NCBI GenBank assembly: GCA_950022295.1
Contig: OX465600.1
Span: 682,001 to 746,000 of the forward strand
Length of the DNA stretch: 64,000 bases
DNA from: Bromus sterilis
Lineage: Eukaryota > Streptophyta > Magnoliopsida > Poales > Poaceae
Reading direction: 5' to 3'
In this document: in pieces, positions 44,423 to 56,500 of the stretch
Numbering within the stretch: the stretch's first letter is position 1
Layout of the letters: each line of letters begins with the position of its first letter
Notes under the pieces: model-generated
What the model was told of the DNA's origin: nothing
What the model saw: only the letters and a program-made list of their open reading frames with translations
Database searches by the model: none
Translations under genes and position numbers: made by a program

Positions 44423-45715
44423 AACCAAGGGGGGCTTGTGAGAGTCCAAACCGCATCCACGTTTGTGCTTCACACCCACGGCCCATCCAAATACCCTCTC
44501 GAAGAAAAACCATCTCTGTGTGTGAAGTGGTGGCTTCGCATTCATGTCGGATGCTGGCATTGGACGCTAGACGATCGTCGATGCAACCACTCACTGCTGC
44601 CAACATTGATACCCAGCCAGAGCAGTCGCGATCGGTCACTAGAGAGACGGACGACGTGCTGGCCGAGAGCCCCGGTCTCCATACATATTCAATGTCAGAG
44701 AGAAGCAACAGGACTGCTACCCGTTCGTCCGCCTACCGGCATTAAACAGACGCGACGGACGAGAAACCCACTTCGTCGGCCCACATTCAAATTGATCGCT
44801 CCGCTTCCCCAGTCGACACCCACTATTTATATGTGCACTCACAGAGCACGAAACACACCACACCATGTCCACTCCCTTTTATTCTTCCCATGATGTCGAG
44901 CTCTAGGCTCTAGTGGATAGAGGTCGGTTTGCAGCTGAACAATAGTGGGTGCTCTAAAAAATGTGTGCGGAGGTGGTGCAGGCCATTGCCGATGACATCT
45001 CTCCTCAATGATTTGGACGTGGCAGCGACGCATGCAGCAATTACGAACGACATCTCTCCTCAAAGGGAGCTCCATGCCTGCTGACTACGATGTGTAAACT
45101 ATGTGATTCCGCAGAAGGCTTACACGAAACACCTATGTGGACAGTCTCTTCATGCTTTTATCTCGCGGCAGAAGTGGGGTGCCCACAGCACGGCCTCCAT
45201 TGTCGGCTGCTAGCATGCCGGGATTACCTTCTTCTTGGGTCGGCACACTGCAGCTTCACTGTCGGCAATCCAGGAGATGAAGCACCTTAATGTTGATGAC
45301 CGGTCTCCCGCACCTTCTCTGCCGGAAACACTAGAGCTGTACTGAAGCTTTTTCACTGTCGGGAGCCCCAAATCTAACAATGAAGCAGTTCCACTTCGGG
45401 AGCTGACGGAAAACCCACCACGACCATCGATTAGTTTTAGATTAGGCTAAACTATTGTATTCGTCTAGTTTTTGTAAAAAAAACATATGATTTGCAAGAA
45501 ATGTGTCCGGTTTATGTAAATTATATCTAAATTTGAATGAGTTCCGTCCAAGTTTATGATTTATCCCACTGTGCCAATCTTTGGGTGAATTAGAGACAGA
45601 CTTCTAAGGGATACAGTTAGATGGCCGACTCCCATATCAGTGTCTGCGGACTGGTCCGAACCAGTCCGCGGATGAATACGATGTTCATTTTAGGGGTCAA
45701 CATTGAAGATTCCCT
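44298..45715. mobile_element. Non-autonomous PIF/Harbinger-like element
   Basis: Terminal repeats are GGGCATCTTCAACACTGATC and, inward from the right, GGGAATCTTCAATGTTGACC. They are flanked by TAA at 44295-44297 and 45716-45718, as expected of Harbinger insertions. Length about 1.4 kb. Inside, a TATTTATATG box (about 44824) precedes ATGTCCACTCCCTTTTATTC and a short frame with several stops (from 44864: CAEVVQAIADDISPQ at about 44962), so a degenerate protein-coding remnant is likely. No transposase is present. Confidence 0.7.
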
Positions 45716-45718
45716 AAG

Positions 45719-46439
45719 ATAGTGAATAAAAGTACTCATGATCACATTGAGTCGTAGAGCTAGTGAATTCTATCGATCTAACTTACGGAATTGCATGGCC
45801 TCACGCAATATATTAATCCATTTGATACAAAATATTCAGTACACGACTAAGACAACCAGATTTATTAGAAAACTAACTATGATAAAAACTGATAACATCA
45901 AGTGACACATCTAAAAAATGATGACAATAGCCATTGGATGTTTGATCAAAATGAGAGCATGACTCGACAAAAAACCCTAGCGCAAACAGTGGTAATGAAT
46001 AGAGAACTAGGAAAACATGACCAAATCATGTATATATTGTAAGGTACATAATATATAGTGCGTTGGAACATTTGCAACTTATTTTATTGCAAATATTATA
46101 ATTTTGTAAGACAAAAAAGTGAAAATACATGATAAGATATGGAATAAGTCAATGCTCAAAACACACAAAAAAAGGTTATAGAATAAGAGTAAATATAGGG
46201 AGCATACTAAATGCTGGTCAGGAATTTGAGTTAGAGTGGTCCAATTGGTATAAAAAAAATTGCACCACAAATACAACATATCAATATACTATAGTATATA
46301 ATTTATCAAACGCACTTAACAACTTTCAAAGCATATTAAAATTCAGTGTTAAGTATATAGATCATGTAAAAGAAGATAACACACATTTTTGTCGTGATAA
46401 TGCATTCTCATAGAGTGGCTCTAGAGTTCACTCTTCCAC
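45719..46439. other. Intergenic, AT-rich
   Basis: No gene seen. The 46129-46413 frame is AT-rich and without domain support. Confidence 0.5.
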
Positions 46440-46495
46440 CATAGTAGGAATCCAAGGAAACAATCTAAAGTTTATTTCTTTATTGATTTTATCGA

Positions 46496-46828
46496 TTGTG
46501 GGATAAACCCATGACAATCTTAATTTATTTATGTAAGGATTCTTCTGACATTTTCAAACACAAAAGATGTCCTAATTACGTTGGTATGCATGTTATCTTT
46601 GTTAAGGTTGGTACTCATTATTATCAAGGATTGTGTGATATCGGAGCTAGTATAAGTGTTATTCCTTTCGCTTTTTATCAAGAAATTTTTGGTGAAATGA
46701 CTCCTTGTTCGATAGAAGAGATTGATTTGACTATTAAACTGGCAGATAGGGCTAGTATTTCACCTATGGAAATTATTAGAGATGTTGATCTTATTTTTGG
46801 TAAGACTAATTATCTATTGATTTCTTAA
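46496..46828 (+). pseudogene. Gypsy retrotransposon aspartic protease fragment
   Basis: The frame contains YYQGLCDIGASISVIPFAFY. The LCDIGAS block corresponds to the retropepsin active-site region of grass gypsy elements (usually LCDLGAS), followed by IKLADRASISPMEIIRDVD and typical flap-side sequence. It stops at 46828, and a further short piece (to about 47125) has no recognisable domain. Neither reverse transcriptase nor LTRs are present nearby, so it is an isolated fragment. Confidence 0.7.
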
Positions 46829-47429
46829 AACTTGAAACTAATTAAGATAGTTTTGGTCTCATTATATTTGATGGACCTTTCTTATTTCATGAAAAAACCA
46901 AGTTCTAGCATATGTTGCCTTTGGGCATGACCTCTTTCTTTTCTCTCTTCTCGAAGGAAAGGATTCTGAACTTCTTGGCTTGGCCCCACAACCCTTTAAT
47001 ACCCTTTGCCCAAAATACTTGCTCCTCTATGTCAAAATGTGCAATGTTTTCAGTAGTTGGAATGTTTCAATTGACATATTTTAGAGAAACTATTGGAAAT
47101 GCTCATGTCCAAAAAATCACTTTTTGATGCCTCAAATTTTACTCTAAATAATTTTCTGTGTTTTAGGGCATCAAATTGTGTGTGGTGTAAATATAGGGCA
47201 CAAAAAATGTGTTTTAGGGCACACAAAAATTATTGTCTCCAACAGCTGCCGTAAAATAGGCACCCAAAACATTGAAACTTCTATTTTAACACTTTGATAC
47301 ATTGCATACTTCCATTCAAACTTCCAAACACTAGTAGTTTAAATGAAGAACATGACCTATATCAAATTTAAAACTTCTAGAGATTACTACCAAAGTAGTA
47401 CACCTGGTCAATCATTACCCATGACACCA

Positions 47430-47968
47430 TCAATGTCGGCATTGTTCTAGTTCTTCAAAAAAGTGTCATCGTCATTGTCCTCAACGTCGATCATGTTGGG
47501 GAATGCCTCCTCCTTCTTGACCCGTGAAGTCCCTTCCTCATCATTTTTCTTGATCTTTGACTTCTCGAGCTCCCAGTCCCTCTTCCAGTACCACTCCTCC
47601 CCGTACTGCACGTACTACGGATGTTCCCTCGCAAACCTTGTCATCACCTTCACATCACTCTCCTAGATGTTTTCTCGCTCCTCAACAACAATCCAAATCT
47701 TCGGCTTCATCGGACGGGACACAATGGTGACTGGTGGACTGATGAACTCCGCGCCCACGAAATATTGAAGCTCCGAGAAGTTGAGCTTTGAGCACGATAG
47801 GCTATGTCTTCATGTTGCGATGTCATAGCGCGTTCAGCGATGACCGTCGCCACGAACGTGCTGAGCTAGTACCGCCGACCAGTGGACTAAAGCTAGACAA
47901 CGAACCTACAGGAGTCCTACAACTGAACCCCCTTGAAGTCGGCCTTTCTCTTGGCTTTCGGTGCCATG
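47430..47968 (-). pseudogene. Degenerate transposon-associated ORF
   Basis: From ATG at 47968 on the minus strand: MAPKAKRKADFKGVQL, then stops and frame changes. Later pieces read VTRFAREHP, YVQYGEEWYWKRDWELEKSK and EEEAFPNMIDVEDNDDDTF-like sequence. The style resembles highly charged ORFs carried by non-autonomous grass DNA transposons. Imperfectly matching ends may lie near 47229 and 48262, but no target duplication was found. A 15-base G run is at 47981-47995. Function unknown, not intact. Confidence 0.4.
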
Positions 47969-48262
47969 GTGGTTGCCGGCGGGGGGGGGGGGGGGCGACA
48001 AGGTGGTACGACAATGGAGGAGATGAGGAGAGGCAATGGTGGATCCGGATGTGGAAGTTCGAGCAGGCATATCGCAATGCAGTTATGAAGGGGACGATGG
48101 ATCCAATCGGGAGAAGGAGGTTGGGCGTTGTGTGCAATCGTTTTAGATTTGCGATAGAAGCCTGGATGCCCCAAACACGCATCTGGTACTGCATTTTCTG
48201 GGTTGCCCAAAATTGGTTTTGCTAAAAATAATGTTCAAGACAGTTGTTGAAGAATTTTTTGG

Positions 48263-49340
48263 TAAAAATATCCGGTAAATATGTTATGCCTTATTATAAG
48301 GATGCTGTTAAAAATGCTTTTACAGAACAACTATATATCGAAGATGATATTAGCCTTATGCTTTTTTTAACACAATACAACTCAGATGTTCACAATAGGT
48401 ATATATACTCCTTATGAACGCACGCACGCACATCCTATCTCTACGAGCATCTTCAAAATATTAAAACGGCGTAATGTTGTAAAATCAACTAAGTCGTCAC
48501 AAATGTCTTGTAATCAACGAAAACGTGTTCTTTCACCAAACAAACATCACCAAAAATCATTAGAAAAATTTGTACGCGTACCAGCATTTAAATCTCAATG
48601 GACTGGTTCCACCGGCCGGAAGCAAAACCAACCATCTCAGCTAGCTAGGCTTAGTTCGCACTTAACCCTTGTGAGGCATGCACCCAGGCATTTGTGAACC
48701 GGAAAGTTGGACTGCGTACGTACTGGTTTGCAGAAAACAACTTGGGTGTGAGCAGATTAACAAAAACCGGATATATATCCTTCCCTAACGAGACCACCAA
48801 AGACGTACGTCCTCCGATGTGGCCTCAATTAATTAATCCCAGCCTTTAACGACCTGGCTTCTTGCACAGGCTCCAGTAGCTAGCAGGAGAAAGGTACGTA
48901 GAAATAAAATGACATTAGAAATATGCCAAAAAGGAATAAGAAACAAACAGTACTTCAACAACAACATGATAGGAACAGCAGTTACCATCACAAGTAATTA
49001 CAACATTTAACCTCTACTCAAGCCGGTGTCTTAAGTTTGATAGAAATAACCACAACAGGCATGCATGCATGCAGCCTTTACAGGAAGTAGCAGCAGCTCA
49101 TCACAAACATTAACAGCCAATTTGCTTATACACAACAGCCCAGTAGCGGCTGCCAATAAGAAGCGAGTCATTCACAACATCGGTTCAACATAACAACTCT
49201 GGTGCAGCAATGTATCAGCAGCGCAGAAAAACAACAAAGGCCTGTTCCCCGCAACACGCAAGGAAACAAGAACAGTCTCAGGCCGCAGCAGCCTGTTCTT
49301 TCGCCCCATCCAGCAGCAATTTTTCTCTGAGCCGGCGGCT
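48263..49340. other. Intergenic and 3' flank of RPB1
   Basis: No gene recognised. 48900-49340 directly follows the RPB1 stop on the minus strand and should hold its 3' UTR. A clear AATAAA was not assigned. Confidence 0.5.
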
Positions 49341-50587
49341 TCAGGGAGCAGTCTCCTTCTCCTTGTCACTAGTTTGCGGCCCGGTGGATGTCGGCGAGTA
49401 GCCCGGTGCAGTGGGGGAGTAGCTCGCGGTGGGGCTGCACACACAAAAGGTGATATCATCAGAAGAGCTAACAAATTAATGGTGTACTTACTTGCACCAC
49501 GGGAAGATCAACGATGGGATGATGTTTTTACCTGTAGTTTGGAGAAGTTGGGCTGTAATCTGGGCTAGGTCCTCCAGAAGTAGTGTTTGGGCTGCAACAT
49601 GAAAGCAGTGAGTAGGAAACCCATTGTATTTGTCACAGCAACAACGTTCTTTTAAGTTGAAAAACGAGGATGATCAATGAAATTCGGCTCACCTTGTCGG
49701 GCTGTATGACGGGCTTGGTTGCGCATACGACGGTGAAGTGGGCGAGTACGACGGTGAGGTTGGGCTGGAGAAACAGACATGTGAGCAAAATAACCAATAA
49801 TGAGGCCGGGGCTATGAGCAGAATTAGTTATAAACATGTATGAAAAGAATACCACACAAGCAAGTATATCGTCTGCCAAAAGCTATTAGCAGAATTACCT
49901 GTAGTTTGGAGAAGTCTGAGTGTAGGGGCTCATCATCCTTGGGCTGCTTGGAGAATACACATGTGAAGGACTGTACCTCGCCGAAGAAGGGCTGTAGCTC
50001 GGTGAAGTAGGGCTGTAGCTCGGTGAAGTAGGGCTGTAACCTGGTGATGTAGGACAGTAAGCAGGAGATGTTGGGCTGTATGAGGGCGACAACGGATTAT
50101 ATGAGAGCGATGTCGGGCTGTATGATGGCGAAGTAGGGCTGTATGATGGAGATGTAGGGCTGTATGATGGCGACGTCGGGCTATAGGATGGTGACGTTGG
50201 GCTATATGATGGCGATGTAGGGCTGTATGATGGCGATGTTGGGTTATACGATGGAGATGTGGGGCAGTATGCTGGAGAGCTCGGGCTGTAGGCAGGAGAT
50301 GTTGGGCAATAAACTGGCGATGTTGGACTATAGCTCGGCGAAGTGGGGCTATAGCTCGGAGATGTTGGACTGTAGCTAGGGGATGTCGGGCTGTAGCTCG
50401 GAGAAGTTGGCGAGTATGATGGACTCGTCGGAGAGTATGACGGACTGGTCGGAGAGTAGGAAGGAGAGCCAGGTGTATATGATGGAGAGGCTGGACTGTA
50501 GCTAGGTGATGCAGGGCTGTATGATGGAGAAGTGGGGCTGTAACTATGTCCTGGCCCTGGGCTGAACACCGGAGAAGATGGAGTGTA
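49341..50587 (-). other. RPB1 C-terminal heptad-repeat domain (CTD)
   Basis: Spans the end of exon 11 and exons 12-14. Between 35 and 40 heptads, mostly YSPTSPS. It is the platform phosphorylated at Ser2/Ser5 during transcription. Unusual units include three YCPTSP heptads (Cys at position 2), YNPTSPS, YNPLSPS, YTPGSPS, YAQPSPS and YSPSSAR. The codons TGC/TGT at the Cys positions are clear in the DNA (near 50045, 50260 and 50305). Repetition at DNA level creates long frames in other phases (such as 49933-50649) that are not genes. Confidence 0.9.
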
Positions 50588-53500
50588 ACCACCCCCAGAG
50601 GATGGGCTGTAGTTTGACGGGACGGGCGAGAATGCGATGCCCCCAACATAAGGCGAGAACTGAGAATCTGTAATGGGGGACGCCCGGAAATTTGGACTCA
50701 GCAACGGCGACGTCATTCCTCCATCATGGTATGGTGTCCCGGAGATGGGCGAGCGCCCCGGTGTCACGCCATAGTCCAGACCATCAACATAGCTCGGGAG
50801 TTGGAGCTCAATGGCCTGCTGCAGCATCTGGTCATTCAAATACAATCCACAGCCTCCTGTACCAATAGGAGCAAGCTGGCCAAGCATAATGTTCTCGGTG
50901 ACACCTCTCAGGTAATCGGATTCCGCATATACAGCAGCATCAAGCAGGATATCCACCGTCTCTTCAAAAGAACATCTCATGAGAGGCCCTGTGTCGTTAC
51001 GATTTATGCCGTGCCTAGTAATAGCCATCAGGTGACCTCTGTATGTCATCGTATCACAGAGAATTGCGAGATGCCGGTAGTTGACATAAGACCCATCAAA
51101 AGATATCACCACCCTCAGCTCATCCAAGAGAGACCTGCGGACAGCCTCGATCCCAAGAACCTCAATCACTTCAATCAAATGGTTACTTGTTGTCCTGGAA
51201 GGATCAACATCATCATGACACATGACGGCCAAGAGGTTTACACCTTCTGTATCAAGCGTCCACTCCTCTACTGATTTGAAACCTTCCTTATCATCAAATT
51301 TATTCACCTTCCCCTTCTTTATGAAGACCTTGTTAATATCTGGAATGCCTCGAAGGGCCATCTCAGTCAACATGTTACCCTCAATCTTCTTGAGGAAGAC
51401 GTCATCCTCAGCAGATTCACCCTGTACTTCTCCTTTTGGAGCTTCGTCATTTGCAATGCGGACACGAAGGATGAGCTTATCTGCGTTGTCATCATTGAAT
51501 ATGCATGACAAGTCATCATCAAACTCATGATTGATCTTCTCTGCAATATCAGCCATGCTCAACTTCTTATCAACCATCATCTCACGGTTCAGTTCAATAC
51601 GCAGCAGCCATGGAGACATCTTGTCCGGGTCAACATCCTCATCGGGCATTTCATAATATGACCTGACAAACTCCACATCCTCGGGAATGATGGTTCCTAG
51701 AGGATCAGGATCATACCATATCTCGGTGGCATGGGTCACACTACGTAGAGTGGTGTACTCCAAGGCACACTGGACATTCTTAGCTGATTCTTTCCTACTG
51801 TTCACACCAGGCTTTAGGAAAACAGACAGAGATGGAGTCTTGATCTTCTTGGCGACGTTAATGATCTCCCTTAACCTGGGAACGCCAAGGGTAACATTCT
51901 TAGCACTCACACCGGCATAATGGAAAGTATTGAGCGTCATTTGAGTTGCTGGTTCTCCAATGGACTGTGCAGCCACACATCCAATCATTTCACCAGGAGC
52001 TACCAAAGACTGAAGGAATCTCGATTCAATCTCACCAATAATCCATTCGAAAGATTCCTTTGTAAGCCTGTATTCTTTCAAGACCCTCTTGCTAGCGAAG
52101 GTGCTACGAAGCAGGATATTGAAGAGCAAAGTAGCATTCTTCTGAGCCTCAATGCTCATGGCATCGTCGCCAGGGACAACCTTAAGTCTTTCTTGCAGCT
52201 TATCGACTGCTTCCACAATTTCCATAGGGTGCATGTCAGAAGGTTTTCTTAAATCAATCTTGAAAGTCTTCTGAGCATTCCAGATAAGCCGCTTGAGGTT
52301 GACAGGCATAGGCCATACACCCTCACCAGTTGTAGTGATTTCAGTCCCAAGTTGTAATCTGTCAGCTTCCAACTTCTGAAGTTCTGCCTCAAACACATTT
52401 CTGAATTCACGAATGGTCCTCAAATCATCCACATGGTCAGGCAACATGTAATTAGGCTTCCAGTTCATATCATTCAGTTCATAACGATATACATTATCAA
52501 ACTCATCCTTTTTCATCTTCAGGGAGTCCAGTTTCTGCGATTCAATCCAAACAGCATCCATGCCATCTTCTCCATACAAGAATTGAATGACATCGCCCAG
52601 GGAGTTTCTCACGGTACCATCATATTTCACCATTATGTCCTCCATAGCCTTGACGAGCCTGCGCTGAATATATCCAGTCTCAGAAGTTTTCACAGCAGTA
52701 TCTATCAAACCTTCTCTACCACCCATAGCATGGAAGAAAAATTCCTGGGGTGTCAGGCCTCGAAGGTAAGAGTTCTCCACAAATCCACGACTTTCAGGGC
52801 CGTAGTCATCTTTCGTGAAGTGCGGCAATGTACGATCAACAAAACCGAATGGAATCCGCTTGCCCTCAACATTCTGCTGTCCCACACAAGCAGTCATTTG
52901 CGAAATATTAATAAAACTTCCTTTTGAGCCTGCAGTGACCATAGCTTTTAAATTGTTGCTCTCAGACAGACTCTTCTGAGCACTACTTCCAGATTCATCA
53001 CGAGCCTTGTTAAGAACCTAGCATGGGAAATTTTTTGTGTCAAAACAAGTCTACCAAGAAATTATGTCCCAGAAGAAAGAACCAAACTAGGAAATTCAGC
53101 AGTACCTGATTTACTCTATTTTCAAATGATTCCATCATTGTGCGTCCTGGCTCAGGTTCCAACTCCTTGTCCTGCGCTTGCTTAATAAGCTCCTTCACAT
53201 CATTCTTAGCTTTTGAAATTGTATCATTAATACTTTCCATAGTATCTGCATCTGCAATTGTATCCCCAATTCCAATACTGAAACCATTTTGCAAAAGCCA
53301 GTAGTTGACCAGCCATTGTGTATGACCCAAGAATTTCCGTGCGGCATCAGGCCCTACCTCTTCCCTGCAAACAGTTAAACCAAAATTAATTAGCAGAGGA
53401 GAACATGTGTGCTAAAACCTGCAATGCAACGTCTATAACTTACCAAATAACATGAATAAGACTTCCATTTGACGCCCCAAGTGTTTTTTTACAAAGTGTA

Positions 53501-56500
53501 CCAGATAGAAGTTCTCCCTTCTCTATCCGGACCATAGTGTCACCAGGAGTTATAAATCCACTTTCTTGTTCAGAGTGCCAAGCTGAAAATCTAATTAAAT
53601 TAACTAACTTGGGGATAATCAAGTTGAAAACTTGTTTGCCAGTCCAAATCGGCCTTGGTTTCAAAATAGCAGGGGCGGGGACCTTCCCATCAAAATCTTC
53701 CCACCACATTAAGATGTTCATAAATACATCCTGTCAGAAATTTCAGCACGGTAAGCTACAAAAAAACACACAGGCGGTACTATTGAAGGTGTTTAAGGAG
53801 AGTATTATTGTTCACCTTTTCTATCAGAGTATCCCTTTTGGTCATTTTTCGACACCCAAGAAGTGTGTCCTGGACAATGCCCATAACAGGTCTATTCGCT
53901 TGAGGTGACACAATACATTTTGGCACCATCATCAACTCTAAAACTTCAGCTCTGGTCTCAAATGACTGAGGAACATGCATATTCATTTCATCACCGTCAA
54001 AATCTGCATTGTATGGTGATGTGACAGACAAGTTCAGGCGGAAAGTTGAATAGGGCATAATTTTAATGCGATGGCCCATGATAGACATCTTGTGAAGACT
54101 GGGTTGCCGGTTGAAAAGAACAAAATCTCCATCATTGAGGTGCCTTTCCACCTGAGAAGTCAAGCGCAAATTTGGGTCAGCTAAAGAAAAAAGCAATTTT
54201 TGTGATGCCACCGTTAAAACGGTAGATGCTGCAACGATGTCGGTACTAACCTTGTAACCAAGCTCCAAATGCTGATCACTACTTTTCTTCACATAGCGAA
54301 GATCCAGCCTCTGACCATCTTCCCTAATAATGTACTTCGCACCTGTCTTCCCTGGGGGAGGGTGAGGCCCGTATTCCACTAGTTCTTTCAACCTGGCATA
54401 ATCAGATTTAGACATAAATTATTAAATACAAAGATTAAAATTGCGTGAGAAATGATTTCGTAGAAGCCTCTCCTAAAAGCTATATCGGCCACCATAGCAG
54501 GCAATCGTGTTAAATAACGGCAATGTTTTAGGAGGAAGAAATAATTTCTAGTGGTCTTTGCTGATTGTGAACCTATTTAGAGGTATTTGTGGGTCATTTC
54601 GCAGCGGCAAATAGCGTAGCAGCGAGGCTTCCGGGAAGCTATAGCGCATCTATATCGGCTATTTATTAATTTCATTATTAAATATCAAGGCAAAAGAGCG
54701 ATTACATAGGATGCCTCAAAAACAGAAAAAATATTTACCTCTCGATGTTATATGGTGTGACAGTTTCTGGGTATGTCAGATTCAAAGCAATACTCCACGG
54801 CACCCCCAATTGATCAATGTTGATATTCGGATCTGGTGTGATGACGGTACGAGCTGAAAAATCAACACGCTTCCCCATTAAGTTTCCTCTAATCCGGCCT
54901 TCTTTTGCTTTCAGCCTGCTGCAAATCGATTTGATAGGCCTTCCAGAACGCTGAGTGGCCTGAATTTTTCAGACAAAAATAATCAGGACAATGTATGCAT
55001 TTAATTGCATTAGTGATTAATAAGGAAAATGCACTTATAGACCACTCACCCTTGGTTGTCCAGGAAGATCATTATCAAAGTATGTCGCAATGTGAAACTG
55101 CAGCAACTGAGCAAACTCTGTTATAATGTGAGCTGGGGCTCCATTTCTCTCTTGCCTCCTCAAATTCTCATTATGTCGAATTATCATCGCTAATTGATGA
55201 GTCAAATCATCCTGTAGAAACAGAAGCAACGACAAGATAAACAGTGAGTGAACGGGCATGCTGTGAACCAACCATTGGATTCACAATAATTTGTAGTAGT
55301 ACTGGGCTAACCTCGCTTCTGGAGGAAGTATCCATCATGACAGATGGTCTCACAGGGGGTGGAGGAATTGGGAGGACTTGCAGTATCATCCAATCCGGAC
55401 GAGCATATTCAGGGTTCAGGCCCAATAAAAGACAGTCCTCATCACTTATACGCTTGAGAACATTAAGGACCTGCCCCAACAAAACATGATTGTCAGCCAT
55501 GTGGTTAAATGAAAATTCTATATTAGAACGTACTAATTTGAGAATAAATATAATTTAAATACCCTCTCAGCGGAGAGAATTTGCTTTCGCTCCACTGGTT
55601 CAGGGAGTTGATCTTGTTCATCAGTTTTCTTTTTTGTTGTTTTAAACTCTGCAACCATCTTCATACCATCAACTGTGATATTTGGCTGCTGAGCACCACA
55701 ACCACCTCTTTTCTTCACGGGCTCATCGGTGTCCTGCTCTTGTTCAAGATCTTCACCAGTCGAGCAAACCTTTTTGCTCTTGCAAGCATCATAGATTCTT
55801 CTTAATCTATTTTTGGGGTTCTTGATTTTTAGGGCCTGCTTGAACTTGGTATCCTCCTGCACAAGGTATCACGGTAAATAATACGCCAAGATAAGGGCAC
55901 ACAACCATAAACGGTCCACGCTATGAAAATGCGGTAGCTAACATATGCACCGACCAATAACCTGCCTAGTAAAAATGTGCAGGTCTTAAAAAAGGAAACC
56001 AAAGCAACAAAGGGGTCATGCAGTACCTCATCGGCGAGGATCTTGGAGCAGTTGAAGCACACGCAGCGCATTATAGAGAGCACGGTCTTGATGAAGCCGA
56101 TGTGGAACATGGGCTTGGCCAGCTCAAGGTGGCCAAAGTGGCCGGGGCACTCAGCCATCCCAGCCATACACGTGTCGCACTTGACCTTCCGATCAATCGT
56201 GCCCAAACGAGGGTCGCTCAAACCCCCGGGCTTCGCCTTGCCCCTCTCCATAGTTTCTGCATGCTCGATCACCACCACCGACATTTGTCTCTGCAAATAA
56301 GGAAAGCAACGAAAAATAGCTTTGTTAGATTCAATACTTAAATATGCGACACATTTCCATATCGACCCGCCATCATTACAAAAAACGGTTCGGTACCGTT
56401 ATAAAGAAATGTTAGATTCAGCCCTATTCTGCTACACACTTCCATATCGACCCGCCATCGTTACAAAAAACGGTTCGATACCGTTACAAAACAACGGCCA

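Noticed and set aside
47229..48262. Terminal inverted repeats of a complete DNA transposon
   Set aside because: The end similarity is patchy and no target duplication was found.
49933..50649. 238-residue His/Thr-rich frame on the minus strand
   Set aside because: Out-of-frame reading of the RPB1 heptad repeats.
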